NCBI RefSeq assembly: GCF_029906345.1
Contig: NZ_JARYGY010000004.1
Location: forward strand, 310,001-374,000
From: Aquimarina mycalae
GTDB lineage: Bacteria; Bacteroidota; Bacteroidia; Flavobacteriales; Flavobacteriaceae
Length of the DNA stretch: 64,000 nt
Direction of reading: 5' to 3'
Shown: positions 25,435 to 35,353 of the stretch, in pieces
Position numbering within the stretch: position 1 is the stretch's first letter
How the letters are laid out: each line of letters opens with the position of its first letter
Notes under the pieces: model-generated
What the model was told of the DNA's origin: nothing
The model's input: the letters and a program-made list of their open reading frames with translations, nothing else
Database searches by the model: none
Program-made: the position numbers and the translations under genes

Positions 25435-27267
25435 CTAAATCTCCTCTACATCTATTGGCTTACCAATATATACCAAAAAGCTATCTTCATTAATTTGTTC
25501 CATTTTTTCGCTATATGCAGATATAATTCTAATATTACTGTCTGGATCCTTAATAAATAAAGGAATAATATCTTGGCCTTCTTTGATAGTTTGAATGAGT
25601 GAATGATAATGTGAGGCATCATTAATTTTCATCTCCTGAATACTTGGATATTTTTCTGCTAACTCCATGAGTTTGATATAATCATCTGTATGAGAAAACA
25701 ACCCTTCATCTGGATTATTTTCTGGATCATTCATTTCTTCAGAACTTACCAATCTAAAAGATCCATTTTCTCCAAACTGATCTCTAAATTTGTCAATTGC
25801 AAACTTATTAATATCTGTATTTCCTGTAAGGGCCATTAAAAAGCCAACATCATTTAATTCTACATTATCTTTTAATTGATCATTATATATGCTTCCTTCA
25901 ATAGCTTCTAACCCTAAGCTTTTTGCTTTTCTAATATTATCCCTATTACTATCTACTAATACTACATGACGTGAGTTAGTCTTTAAATATGATCCTATTA
26001 ATCTGGAAACTTTAGAAGCGCCAATAATAAGTATTCCTTCGGATTTTGATAGAAAAACACCCACCATTTTAGCAAATAGTCTTGCGGTTGTCGCATTAAG
26101 AAGTACAGTCCCTAATACAATCATAAATACTAAAGGTGTAATATATTCTGCTCCAGGCTCTCCAATCTTGGCAAGCTTTAGTCCAAATAATGACGCAATT
26201 CCAGCAGCTACTATACCTCTAGGTCCTACCCAGCTAATAAAAAGTTTCTCATTGGTCTTAAGGCCCGATTTTCGTGAACTAAGAAATACTCCTATTGGTC
26301 TTACCACAAAAACAACAGCAGCAAAAAGTAACACAGCATCCCAATTTAAAATTAATTGAAGCTCTTCTATATTAATGTTGGCCGCAAGAAGAATAAATAA
26401 AATAGAGATTAATAAAACACTTAATGATTCTTTGAAATATAATAACTCTTCAAAATTTGGCAGGTCAATATTACCCAAAACCATTCCCATTACAACTACT
26501 GATAATAACCCCGATTCATGTGCAAAAGCATCAGATAAAACAAACACACCAAGTACGATCGCCAGTGTAAAAACATTTAATAAATAATGTGGAATTATTT
26601 TTTTCTTTATTCCAAAAGCCAATCCATAGGCAAAAGTAAAACCAAAAGTAAAACCGAATAAAACAATTTTTCCAAATTCTACAAACGCAGTTTTTGTAAA
26701 AGTTCCTCCTTCTCCTGCACTTATAAATTCAAAAACCAAAACTGCAACCAATGCTCCAATTGGGTCAATAAGTATTCCTTCCCATTTAAGCACCGCAGAA
26801 ACATCTTTCTTTAAGGGTATATTCCTAAGAATAGGAGTAATTACAGTAGGGCCTGTAACAATTATAAGAGCAGAAAACAAAAATGATATTGGCCAACTTA
26901 AGTCAAAAATAAAATGTGCCGCTAATCCCGCACCCAAAAAAGTTACAACCACGGCTACTGTGATTAACTTAAGAATTACTGGACCAACGTTAAGAATCTC
27001 TTCTCTTCTCAGCGTCAATCCTCCTTCAAATAAAATAATACTAATAGCTAATGAAACAAAATAAAACAAACTCTCTCCAGGAAACAAACCTTCTGCACCA
27101 TTCCATATGGGTTGTATTAATTTAGTGCCATCTTCTGTATACAAAGTTGCGATTGGCCCTACTAAAAGTCCAATCAAAATAAGAGGTAAAATCGCTGGGA
27201 TTTTAAATTTCCATGCCACCCATTGGGCTAAGATTCCTAATATAATAATACCTGCTAACTCTACCAT
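25435..27267 (-). CDS. Cation:proton antiporter with RCK (TrkA-N) domain
   Basis: A 610-residue membrane protein. About 12-13 hydrophobic segments fill residues 1-400 (monovalent cation:proton antiporter fold, opening MVELAGIIILGILAQW). They are followed by a Rossmann-type RCK/TrkA-N domain beginning at about 408 with ILIIGASKVSRLIGSYL and HVVLVDSNRDN, and a further regulatory C-terminus. It probably exchanges Na+ or K+ for protons with nucleotide-dependent control. It is divergent from a universal stress protein gene 65 bases away. Confidence 0.9.
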   Translation of the reverse strand: MVELAGIIILGILAQWVAWKFKIPAILPLILIGLLVGPIATLYTEDGTKLIQPIWNGAEGLFPGESLFYFVSLAISIILFEGGLTLRREEILNVGPVILKLITVAVVVTFLGAGLAAHFIFDLSWPISFLFSALIIVTGPTVITPILRNIPLKKDVSAVLKWEGILIDPIGALVAVLVFEFISAGEGGTFTKTAFVEFGKIVLFGFTFGFTFAYGLAFGIKKKIIPHYLLNVFTLAIVLGVFVLSDAFAHESGLLSVVVMGMVLGNIDLPNFEELLYFKESLSVLLISILFILLAANINIEELQLILNWDAVLLFAAVVFVVRPIGVFLSSRKSGLKTNEKLFISWVGPRGIVAAGIASLFGLKLAKIGEPGAEYITPLVFMIVLGTVLLNATTARLFAKMVGVFLSKSEGILIIGASKVSRLIGSYLKTNSRHVVLVDSNRDNIRKAKSLGLEAIEGSIYNDQLKDNVELNDVGFLMALTGNTDINKFAIDKFRDQFGENGSFRLVSSEEMNDPENNPDEGLFSHTDDYIKLMELAEKYPSIQEMKINDASHYHSLIQTIKEGQDIIPLFIKDPDSNIRIISAYSEKMEQINEDSFLVYIGKPIDVEEI

Positions 27268-27332
27268 ATTTTATCTTAAATTATTTACGACCTCCAAAAT
27301 ATCGGAATTTTTTTAGAAATACATATCCCTTT

Positions 27333-28253
27333 ATGGATTTTATACTTCCGAAAATTAACAGTATATTCTCGCCCTTTAAATTAGAAGCTATCATATTGAA
27401 CGGACTTTTGGATCATAAATTTAAAACAATACTTATAGGAATTGCATTTTCTCCTAACCTAAAGAACAACGTATATGAAGCAATGAGAATGGTGGATTTC
27501 TTTGATTCTAAAATGGTATTGGTACACGTAGGTAAGAAGACAGAAAAAAAGGAATCGGCTATAAAAGAATTAATTTCTGGCTTTTCTGAAGACACAGAAA
27601 AAGTAAAGATTATTTGGCGAGAAGGAAATCCAGTGGATATAATTATTAAAACTGCCAAAGAAAACAATGCAGACTTGATTATGCTCGGAGCTTCACCAAG
27701 AGAAGATTTCTTAAAGTTTTATATTGGGTCTATTGCCCGAAAAATAACTCGAAACGCTCATTGCTCTGTATTATTACTTATAAAACCTTCTGAAGATTTA
27801 AGACCCTGTAATCATATCGTTGTAAACGGGTTAAAGGATCATAAAACCAAACAAACAGTTTTAGCATCATTTGAGGTTGCTCAAAATCTTGGCGCGCAAC
27901 AATTAACAATCGTAGAAGAAATTTCGCAACAAGAAGTACAAGTAGTAGTACAAGATGATAAATCACTGCTTAAAGCGATAAAAAGAAAAGAACAAATAAC
28001 TAAAAAAGAGCATCTTAGGGTACAAGATATTCTTAATGAAGTCCCCGAAGACTTTAAACACGGAATTCATATTAAAACTCAACCAATATTTGGACAAAGA
28101 GGATATTCGATCGGTCATTATGCTCGTGTTATTGGTGCAGATTTATTGGTAATGAATGCTCCCGAAAAGACCAATTTTTGGGATCGTATTTTTCCTCACG
28201 ATCTCGAACATATTTTAGCAGAATTACCAACCGATGTGTTAATAATTAGATAA
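27333..28253 (+). CDS. Tandem universal stress protein (UspA family)
   Basis: A 306-residue protein with two USP-like halves. The first (about 29-157) has the alpha/beta fold start KTILIGIAFSPNL and a nucleotide-loop segment GASPREDFLKFYIGS. The second (about 165-306) ends in DLLVMNAPE...LPTDVLIIR. USP proteins bind ATP or act as stress-linked regulators. The stop is followed directly by the ATG of the SulP transporter, so the two are co-translated and may act together. Confidence 0.85.
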   Translation: MDFILPKINSIFSPFKLEAIILNGLLDHKFKTILIGIAFSPNLKNNVYEAMRMVDFFDSKMVLVHVGKKTEKKESAIKELISGFSEDTEKVKIIWREGNPVDIIIKTAKENNADLIMLGASPREDFLKFYIGSIARKITRNAHCSVLLLIKPSEDLRPCNHIVVNGLKDHKTKQTVLASFEVAQNLGAQQLTIVEEISQQEVQVVVQDDKSLLKAIKRKEQITKKEHLRVQDILNEVPEDFKHGIHIKTQPIFGQRGYSIGHYARVIGADLLVMNAPEKTNFWDRIFPHDLEHILAELPTDVLIIR

Positions 28254-30512
28254 ATGAAAGACTTTAAAAACAACACGTCGCAGTTCCTCTCGTCATTGCC
28301 TAAAAACATTTTTTCTGGATTTGTAGTATCATTAATTGCTTTGCCTCTTGGATTAGGGTTAGCATTGGCTTCAGAAGCTCCACCAATATCTGGGATTATA
28401 GCTTCTGTAGTTGGAGGAATAGTTGTTGCCGTATTTGGTGGATCTAATGTAACAATTACTGGTCCTGGGAATGGTTTAGTGGTTGTATTGCTTGGGGCAA
28501 TCACCACATTAGCTGATGGAGATTTATATCAAGGATATCTTTTTACGTTGGCTGCCATTATATGTTCTGGTATTTTAATGATTCTTATTGGAGTACTACG
28601 ATTAGGAATATTAAGCGATTTTTTTCCTTCTTCTGCAATTCAAGGAATGTTAGCAGCAATTGGTATTAGTATTTTTGCAAAGCAATTTCACGTAATGATT
28701 GCGAATACTGGAGTAAAAGGAGATACGGTTTCTCTTCTTGTAGATATTCCTGGTAGTATTTCTATGTTATTTTCTCCAGAATATAGACACCTTGCTGTTG
28801 CTGCCGCAGTAGGGATCATAAGTTTATTAATCATGGTTTTCTACGGTAAAATCAGAAATAAATACCTTCAGCTTGTTCCTGCTCCTATGTGGATTGTTCT
28901 TCTGGTTATTGGATTAAGTTATTATTATGAGTTTTTTTCATCAGAAATCTACCCAATATCAGATAAATTACTCGTGCAAATACCAAATAAGGTGTTTTCT
29001 AATTTTCCTTCACCAGATTTTTCATCCGTATTTCAGTTTAAGTTTATCGGTGTTGTTCTAGCAATTACCTTGATATCCAGCATAGAATCTTTATTAAGTA
29101 TTAAAGCTGTAGATAAACTAGATCCTGAGAAAAGAAGATCAAATACCAATAAAGATTTAAGAGCTTTGGGAATTGCGTCTATTGTAAGTGGTTTTCTTGG
29201 AGGGTTAAATGTAGTAACCGTTATTGCGAGAAGTTCTGTAAATGTAAATAACGGAGGAGCTAATCGATCTTCTAACTTTTTCCATGCCACCTTTCTAGTA
29301 CTTTTTGTTGTATTATTTCAGGATCAGCTGAGCAGAATTCCTCTTACAGCATTAGCAGCAATTTTAGTATATACTGGATATAAACTGGCAGCGCCAAAAA
29401 ACTTAAAAGATGTTGCTAAAATTGGTAAAGAACAATTGATTATTTTCTCGGCAACTATAATTGGTACTATTACAACTAATTTAATTAGTGGAATTCTTAT
29501 AGGGATTTTAACAACATTACTTATTCACTTCATACTTAATAAGAGTATTATGCTTTTTGGCAGAAACTTATTCAAGCCTAATGTTCTGATGTTTAAAGAA
29601 GAAATAAACGGAACCTATTTTGTAAGTGTAAAAAACTTTTCAAGCTTTCTAAATTACTATAAGTTAAAAAGAAATCTGGATTCTATTCCTGAAGATAGTG
29701 ATATTGTAATAGATTTTTCTCTTTGTGATTTTGTGGATTATACCGTACAAGAAAGTCTATTTGGGTATCAAGAAGCTTTCCAAAGAAAAGGCGGATCATT
29801 CGAAATAACAGGTCTTGATAAGCATGGCACCTCTTCAGAACACCCTATGGCTGTAAGAAGTCTTATTTCCTTTTCTAAAAAATTTAAAATAGGCTCTAAT
29901 CTGACCAAAAGACAACAAGATTTACAAAAGGTTTCTGACGATTTCGTGTGGAACTACAACTCAATAAAACAGGAGAATATTACTGATTTAAATAGTTTTG
30001 TTTTTTTCAAAACTAAAAAAATTCATTACAGTAATAATAATATCTATAATAATGATTCTTCTTTCAAAATTTCTGATGTCGAATTTTCTGAAGGAGAATT
30101 CATCGCCAGAAAGGTGATTAGAACAACCATTTTAACTATTGATCTACAAAAGGAAATTCCAAAATTCACATTAGATCGAGAAGGGCTTATAGAATATGTA
30201 TATAAAATAGCTGGATTTAAGGATATTTTGATCGAAAGTCATCCCGATTTTTCTAAACGTTTTTATCTTTTTGGTGAAAATGAAGAAAATATTAAATTGT
30301 TCTTCACTAATCAATTGGTGTTGTTTTTTGAGAGTAATCCTTATTATCATATAGAATCCAATGGCCAAACACTTCTATTGATGAGAAAAGAACGTGTTGC
30401 TAGTGTTAAAGAAATAAAAGCACTATTGGATTATGGAATTCGATTAGAAAAAATTATGTCACAGATTGATTATAATGAAATATTGTTAAAAAGTCTACAA
30501 ATTAAATCCTGA
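28254..30512 (+). CDS. SulP family anion transporter with STAS domain and extra C-terminal region
   Basis: A 752-residue protein. The SulP transport domain (about 1-430) opens with LPKNIFSGFVVSLIALPLGLG-type helices and FGGSNVTITGPGNG, which line the anion site. A STAS domain spans about 450-545 (DIVIDFSLCDFVDYTVQESL). A further roughly 190 residues at the C-terminus are not recognised. Bacterial SulP proteins move bicarbonate, sulfate or dicarboxylates. Coupling to the USP gene and a nearby proton antiporter hints at bicarbonate or pH work, but the substrate is not settled. Confidence 0.9.
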   Translation: MKDFKNNTSQFLSSLPKNIFSGFVVSLIALPLGLGLALASEAPPISGIIASVVGGIVVAVFGGSNVTITGPGNGLVVVLLGAITTLADGDLYQGYLFTLAAIICSGILMILIGVLRLGILSDFFPSSAIQGMLAAIGISIFAKQFHVMIANTGVKGDTVSLLVDIPGSISMLFSPEYRHLAVAAAVGIISLLIMVFYGKIRNKYLQLVPAPMWIVLLVIGLSYYYEFFSSEIYPISDKLLVQIPNKVFSNFPSPDFSSVFQFKFIGVVLAITLISSIESLLSIKAVDKLDPEKRRSNTNKDLRALGIASIVSGFLGGLNVVTVIARSSVNVNNGGANRSSNFFHATFLVLFVVLFQDQLSRIPLTALAAILVYTGYKLAAPKNLKDVAKIGKEQLIIFSATIIGTITTNLISGILIGILTTLLIHFILNKSIMLFGRNLFKPNVLMFKEEINGTYFVSVKNFSSFLNYYKLKRNLDSIPEDSDIVIDFSLCDFVDYTVQESLFGYQEAFQRKGGSFEITGLDKHGTSSEHPMAVRSLISFSKKFKIGSNLTKRQQDLQKVSDDFVWNYNSIKQENITDLNSFVFFKTKKIHYSNNNIYNNDSSFKISDVEFSEGEFIARKVIRTTILTIDLQKEIPKFTLDREGLIEYVYKIAGFKDILIESHPDFSKRFYLFGENEENIKLFFTNQLVLFFESNPYYHIESNGQTLLLMRKERVASVKEIKALLDYGIRLEKIMSQIDYNEILLKSLQIKS

Positions 30513-30645
30513 TCCTTGTCATTTTTTCTATTTTGCAAAGATTTTTAAACGAATTATGAAATAAACCAATAAAAAACTTTCGATCTATATCGAAAATTAT
30601 TATTCGGAGCGTTTCATCTGATATCTAAAACAATAGTATTAGCAC

Positions 30646-31506
30646 ATGAAATTACATGCGGTAAAAGCAGGAAACTTTAAACTTGATGGTGGAGCAATGT
30701 TTGGTGTTGTTCCGAAAGTTTTATGGAATAAAACCAACCCTGCAGATGCTAACAACCTAATCGACATTGCTGCAAGATGCCTATTAATTGAGGATGGTGA
30801 TAGACTGATCCTAATCGATGCGGGAATGGGCAATAAGCAATCTGATAAGTTTTTTGGATACTATTCTCTTTGGGGAGATGACAACTTAGACAAGTCATTA
30901 AATGAAAAAGGATTTCATAGAGATGATATTACCGATGTTTTTATAACACATCTTCATTTTGACCACTGTGGTGGCGTTGTCCAATGGAATCATGACAAAA
31001 CTGGTTATCAGCTTGCTTTTAAAAATGCTAAAGTTTGGAGCAATGAAAATCATTGGAACTGGGCGACTACACCAAACGCCAGAGAAAAAGCATCTTTTCT
31101 GAAAGAAAATATCCTTCCTATTCAAGAAAGTGGACATCTTAACTTTATTTCCAGAACAGGAGAATCCTTTCAAAAAAACACAGAATTGGGATTTGGCGTA
31201 CTATTTGCAGATGGTCATACAGAAAAACAAATGATTCCTCATATAACATATAAAGAAAAAACTATTGTGTTTATGGCAGATCTTCTGCCTACAGCTGGTC
31301 ATATTCCATTACCCTATGTTATGGGATATGATACCAGACCTTTATTAACGTTACCTGAAAAAAAATTATTTTTGGAAAATGCGGCCAATAATAATTGGTA
31401 CCTGTTTATGGAGCACGATGCTCACAATGAAATTATAACCGTACAACAAACCGAAAAAGGTGTGCGATACAAAGAAACTTTTACTTGTAATGAAATATTT
31501 AATTAA
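30646..31506 (+). CDS. MBL-fold metallo-hydrolase
   Basis: A 286-residue cytoplasmic metallo-beta-lactamase-fold enzyme. The zinc motif THLHFDHCGG is at 101-110; LFADGHTEKQ, MADLLPTAGHIP and FMEHDAH supply later ligands. There is no signal peptide. It ends 7 bases before the chosen start of the S8 peptidase gene, so the two may be co-transcribed. An inverted repeat TTTCGAT/ATCGAAA (30578-30595) lies upstream. The substrate is unknown. Confidence 0.87.
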   Translation: MKLHAVKAGNFKLDGGAMFGVVPKVLWNKTNPADANNLIDIAARCLLIEDGDRLILIDAGMGNKQSDKFFGYYSLWGDDNLDKSLNEKGFHRDDITDVFITHLHFDHCGGVVQWNHDKTGYQLAFKNAKVWSNENHWNWATTPNAREKASFLKENILPIQESGHLNFISRTGESFQKNTELGFGVLFADGHTEKQMIPHITYKEKTIVFMADLLPTAGHIPLPYVMGYDTRPLLTLPEKKLFLENAANNNWYLFMEHDAHNEIITVQQTEKGVRYKETFTCNEIFN

Positions 31507-31513
31507 AAAAGCT

Positions 31514-33193
31514 ATGATTCCCAAGTTTAACAAAACACTAATAGCCTCTATTACTTCCTCTATTCTTTTAAGTAGTTGTGGAGCGCCAACAATAATTTCT
31601 ACTCCAATAGAAAATATTGATACAATTCCTTTAAAAAACATTGTATTAACTGATGCCCAATTAAAAAATTGGAATTCTGCAGATTTGACAATCGACACAG
31701 TTCCAGGTATGAGCGTAAATAGAGCATACACAGAATTAATCAAAAATAAAAAAGGTCAGACAGTTATTGTTGGAGTTATTGATAGCGGTGTAGATATAGA
31801 ACACGAAGATCTAGACGATGTGATTTGGACCAATACCAAAGAGATTAAAAATAACGGAAAAGACGATGATAAAAATGGTTATATAGATGATATACATGGA
31901 TGGAACTTTTTGGGAGATTCTGAAAATGAAAACCTTGAATATACAAGAATCATAAAAAAACTTAAACCTAAATACGAAGGAAAAAATATAGCTTCTGTAG
32001 ACGAGTCTGATAAAAACGAATATCAAACCTATATACAAGCAAAAGCAGAGTTTGAAGAAGAGTATCAAAAAGCTTTAGGTAATAAAAATCAATACGAACA
32101 AATATTACAACAGGTTCAAATATCACATAACAAACTTACAGAGATCATAGGAAAAAAAGATTATACTCAAAAAGAGTTACTTGCTGCAAAAGCTGATACT
32201 CCTGAAACTCAACAATATGTTGCTATTCTTTCTCAAATGTTTGGCTTTCTGGAAAATGATGAAAAGATTCCAGATTTAATAAAAAACTTAAAAGAAGGTA
32301 TAGATCATTTTACGGATCAATTAAATTATAACCTTAACCTTGATTTCGATGGAAGATCAAAAGTAGGTGATAATGTTGATGATCTTAGTGATAATAAATA
32401 CGGAAACAACAACGTAATGGGACCTAATCCAGCAAAAGAAGGAATTAAACATGGTACTCATGTTTCAGGAATTATTGCGGCAGAGCGAAATAATGGAAAA
32501 GGAGTTAATGGTATCGCACAAAATGTTAAAATAATGGCACTTAGAGCTGTGCCAAATGGTGATGAATATGATAAAGATATTGCGTTAGCCATTAGATATG
32601 CTGTAGATAATGGTGCCAAAGTAATTAATACTAGTTTTGGGAAATATTATTCAACGCACCCAGAATGGGTAAGAGAAGCGATCCAATATGCCGCAGAAAA
32701 AGATGTTTTGATTGTAAACGCTGCTGGAAATGAGGGAATAGATTTAGATCAAAAAGCAGTTTATCCTAATGATCAGGCGGATAATGCCGAAGAAGTTTCT
32801 GATAATTTTATTACTATAGGCGCTTTAAATTATGAATACGGTTCTAATCTTGTGGCTGATTTTTCTAATTATGGTCAAAACAATGTAGATGCTTTTGCGC
32901 CAGGTGTAAAAATATGGGCTACTACTCCATCCAACACATATGAATATTTACAAGGCACATCTATGGCTGCTCCAGCGGTTTCTGGGGTTGCTGCTTTAAT
33001 ACGATCTTATTATCCGAAATTAAAAGCTTCTCAGGTAAAGCAAATATTAATGAATAGTGGTGTAAGCACCAATGCTACAGTAGTTGTTGGTGGAGAAGCG
33101 ACAAACACTGATAAATTTACCAAATTATCTAAATCTGGTAAAATGGTAAATCTTTATAATGCGTTGATTTTGGCAGAGAAAACATCTAAATAA
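31514..33193 (+). CDS. S8 family (subtilisin-like) serine peptidase, lipoprotein
   Basis: From ATG 31514 the protein has 559 residues, with lipobox LSSC (Cys22). An in-frame ATG at 31490 and a GTG at 31460 lie inside the previous gene. The triad is Asp90 (VIDSGVD), His316 (HGTHVSG) and Ser483 (GTSMAAP). The Asp-His distance of 226 residues is far longer than in subtilisin because of a charged, Lys/Glu-rich insert (about 115-290). It is probably an envelope protease. The M1 peptidase gene follows 16 bases after its stop. Confidence 0.92.
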   Translation: MIPKFNKTLIASITSSILLSSCGAPTIISTPIENIDTIPLKNIVLTDAQLKNWNSADLTIDTVPGMSVNRAYTELIKNKKGQTVIVGVIDSGVDIEHEDLDDVIWTNTKEIKNNGKDDDKNGYIDDIHGWNFLGDSENENLEYTRIIKKLKPKYEGKNIASVDESDKNEYQTYIQAKAEFEEEYQKALGNKNQYEQILQQVQISHNKLTEIIGKKDYTQKELLAAKADTPETQQYVAILSQMFGFLENDEKIPDLIKNLKEGIDHFTDQLNYNLNLDFDGRSKVGDNVDDLSDNKYGNNNVMGPNPAKEGIKHGTHVSGIIAAERNNGKGVNGIAQNVKIMALRAVPNGDEYDKDIALAIRYAVDNGAKVINTSFGKYYSTHPEWVREAIQYAAEKDVLIVNAAGNEGIDLDQKAVYPNDQADNAEEVSDNFITIGALNYEYGSNLVADFSNYGQNNVDAFAPGVKIWATTPSNTYEYLQGTSMAAPAVSGVAALIRSYYPKLKASQVKQILMNSGVSTNATVVVGGEATNTDKFTKLSKSGKMVNLYNALILAEKTSK

Positions 33194-33209
33194 AAAGTGA
33201 AAAGATATT

Positions 33210-35039
33210 ATGTTTAAAATAGTTTCAATCGGGTTTTTACTGTCCGTTCTCAGTATTTCCGCACAAAATAATACTAGTTACTGGCAACAACATGTTGATT
33301 ATACCATGAATGTTGACATGAACGTTGAAAATTTTCAATACTCAGGAACACAGGAACTGATATACACAAACAATTCACCAGATTCATTATATCAGGTCTT
33401 TTATCATCTATATTTTAACGCATTTCAACCTGAAAGTGAAATGGATGTGCGTTCTAGAAATATTGCAGATCCTGATCCTAGAGTAATGGATAGAATCAAT
33501 AAGCTTTCTCCATCAGAAATTGGATATTTAAAAGTTTTATCATTAAAACAAAATGGGTCAGATGTTAAACATGAAGTAGCAGGAACTGTTTTAGAAGTAC
33601 AACTAAACAAACCTATTGCTCCTGGAGAAAAGATTACTTTTTCAATGAATTTCGAAGGGCAAGTTCCTGAACAAATTCGCCGTTCTGGGCGTAATAATAA
33701 AGAAGGCGTTGCATTATCGATGACTCAATGGTATCCTAAAATTGCCGAGTATGATTTCGAAGGGTGGCATGCAGATCCATATATTGCACGTGAATTTCAT
33801 GGAGTATGGGGAAATTTTGATGTAACCATAAATATTGATAAAAATTACATTATAGGAGGGTCTGGATATTTACAAAACCCGCAAGAAATTGGACACGGAT
33901 ATCAAAAACCTGGAACCGAAGTAAAACAAAAAGGTAAAAAACTATCTTGGCATTTTATAGCCCCTAATGTACATGATTTCACTTGGGCTGCGGACCCTGA
34001 ATATGTACATGATGTTGTTCAAGTTCCTGATGGACCAGTATTACATTTTTTATATAAAAACAAAAAAGAATACTTAGAAAACTGGAAAAAATTGCAGCCG
34101 AAGTCTGTAGAATTAATGAAATATTTCAGCTCCGCAATTGGAAAATACCCTTATAAACAATACTCGATTATTCAAGGTGGTGATGGTGGAATGGAGTACG
34201 CTATGTGTACTTTAATTACTGGTGGAAGAAATTTAGGTAGTCTTGTTGGTGTCACCGCTCATGAAATGGCACATGCTTGGTTTCAGCATATATTAGCAAC
34301 AAACGAAGCCAAACATGAATGGATGGATGAAGGTTTTACTAGTTACATTTCCACTTTAGCAATGGATGAGGTTATGAAACAAAATAAACCAAACCCAATG
34401 CAAGGAATGTATATGGGTTATTTTCAATTAGCATCTTCTGGTATAGAACAACCACAATCAACACATGCCGATCGTTATACAAGAAATGCGGCTTATGGAG
34501 CCACTGCATATGCTAAAGGTGCTGTTTTTATGTCGCAACTAGGATATATTATAGGAGAAGAGAACTTATCAAAAACGATTAAACGATACTTTGATGAATG
34601 GAGCTTTAAACACCCTACTCCTAATGATTTTAAACGTATTGCTGAAAAAGTTTCAGGAATGCAACTTGATTGGTATTTAACAGACTGGACACAAACAACC
34701 AATACTATTGATTATGGTATCAAGGAGGTTTCAGCAAACGAAAAGAAAACATCAATAACTTTAGAACGCATTGGACTCATGCCAATGCCAATAGATTTAT
34801 ATGTAGAATATAACGATGGTACACAAGAGTCTTTTTATATTCCGCTACGAATGATGCGAAAAGATAAAGAAAACCCATTTCCTTCTATTAATAGAAATGT
34901 TTTATCCGATTGGAGTTGGACGAACCCAACATATTCTTTTGATATATCTAGACAAAAATCTGATATAAAATCAATTAAGATTGATACCTCAAATAAACTT
35001 GCAGATATTAATACCAATAATAACAGTTTTTCTCAATAG
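33210..35039 (+). CDS. M1 family metallopeptidase, exported
   Basis: A 609-residue aminopeptidase-type zinc protease. The motif HEMAH (351-355) and Glu374 in WMDEGF make the HEXXH-X18-E site, and GGMEYAMCTLITGG upstream stands for the GAMEN-like exopeptidase loop. The leader MFKIVSIGFLLSVLSISAQ directs export. It follows the S8 peptidase gene closely, so the pair probably degrades peptides in the periplasm. A terminator follows. Confidence 0.92.
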   Translation: MFKIVSIGFLLSVLSISAQNNTSYWQQHVDYTMNVDMNVENFQYSGTQELIYTNNSPDSLYQVFYHLYFNAFQPESEMDVRSRNIADPDPRVMDRINKLSPSEIGYLKVLSLKQNGSDVKHEVAGTVLEVQLNKPIAPGEKITFSMNFEGQVPEQIRRSGRNNKEGVALSMTQWYPKIAEYDFEGWHADPYIAREFHGVWGNFDVTINIDKNYIIGGSGYLQNPQEIGHGYQKPGTEVKQKGKKLSWHFIAPNVHDFTWAADPEYVHDVVQVPDGPVLHFLYKNKKEYLENWKKLQPKSVELMKYFSSAIGKYPYKQYSIIQGGDGGMEYAMCTLITGGRNLGSLVGVTAHEMAHAWFQHILATNEAKHEWMDEGFTSYISTLAMDEVMKQNKPNPMQGMYMGYFQLASSGIEQPQSTHADRYTRNAAYGATAYAKGAVFMSQLGYIIGEENLSKTIKRYFDEWSFKHPTPNDFKRIAEKVSGMQLDWYLTDWTQTTNTIDYGIKEVSANEKKTSITLERIGLMPMPIDLYVEYNDGTQESFYIPLRMMRKDKENPFPSINRNVLSDWSWTNPTYSFDISRQKSDIKSIKIDTSNKLADINTNNNSFSQ

Positions 35040-35064
35040 AGATATTTGTACTAAACCTTATTCT

Positions 35065-35107
35065 AAAGACCTTTTATAAAAAACCAATAATAAAAGGTCT
35101 TTTTTAT
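35065..35107 (+). terminator. Terminator after the M1 peptidase
   Basis: A 13-base-pair stem (35065-35077 with 35090-35102, core AAAGACCTTTTA) and a T-run. The remaining bases to 35353 are AT-rich leader for the next gene; no small gene was seen. Confidence 0.85.
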
Positions 35108-35353
35108 TGATATTATCTTAACATATTCAATGTTAAATAACAAAATCTTTGCTTTTTTGTTAAAAAAGCGCTTATTTTCGCCACAAAAATGGTTTTACTG
35201 TAAATTTTTTAGGGTTTTAGACATATAAATTGTTATATATAAATATTGAAAAATCCTTTTTGATTTTTCTTAGAATCATAATTAATAAATAATGATGTAA
35301 TTATTCATTATTTTAGAAGACAAAAATTGTAAACATAAATAAACCTATTGCGT

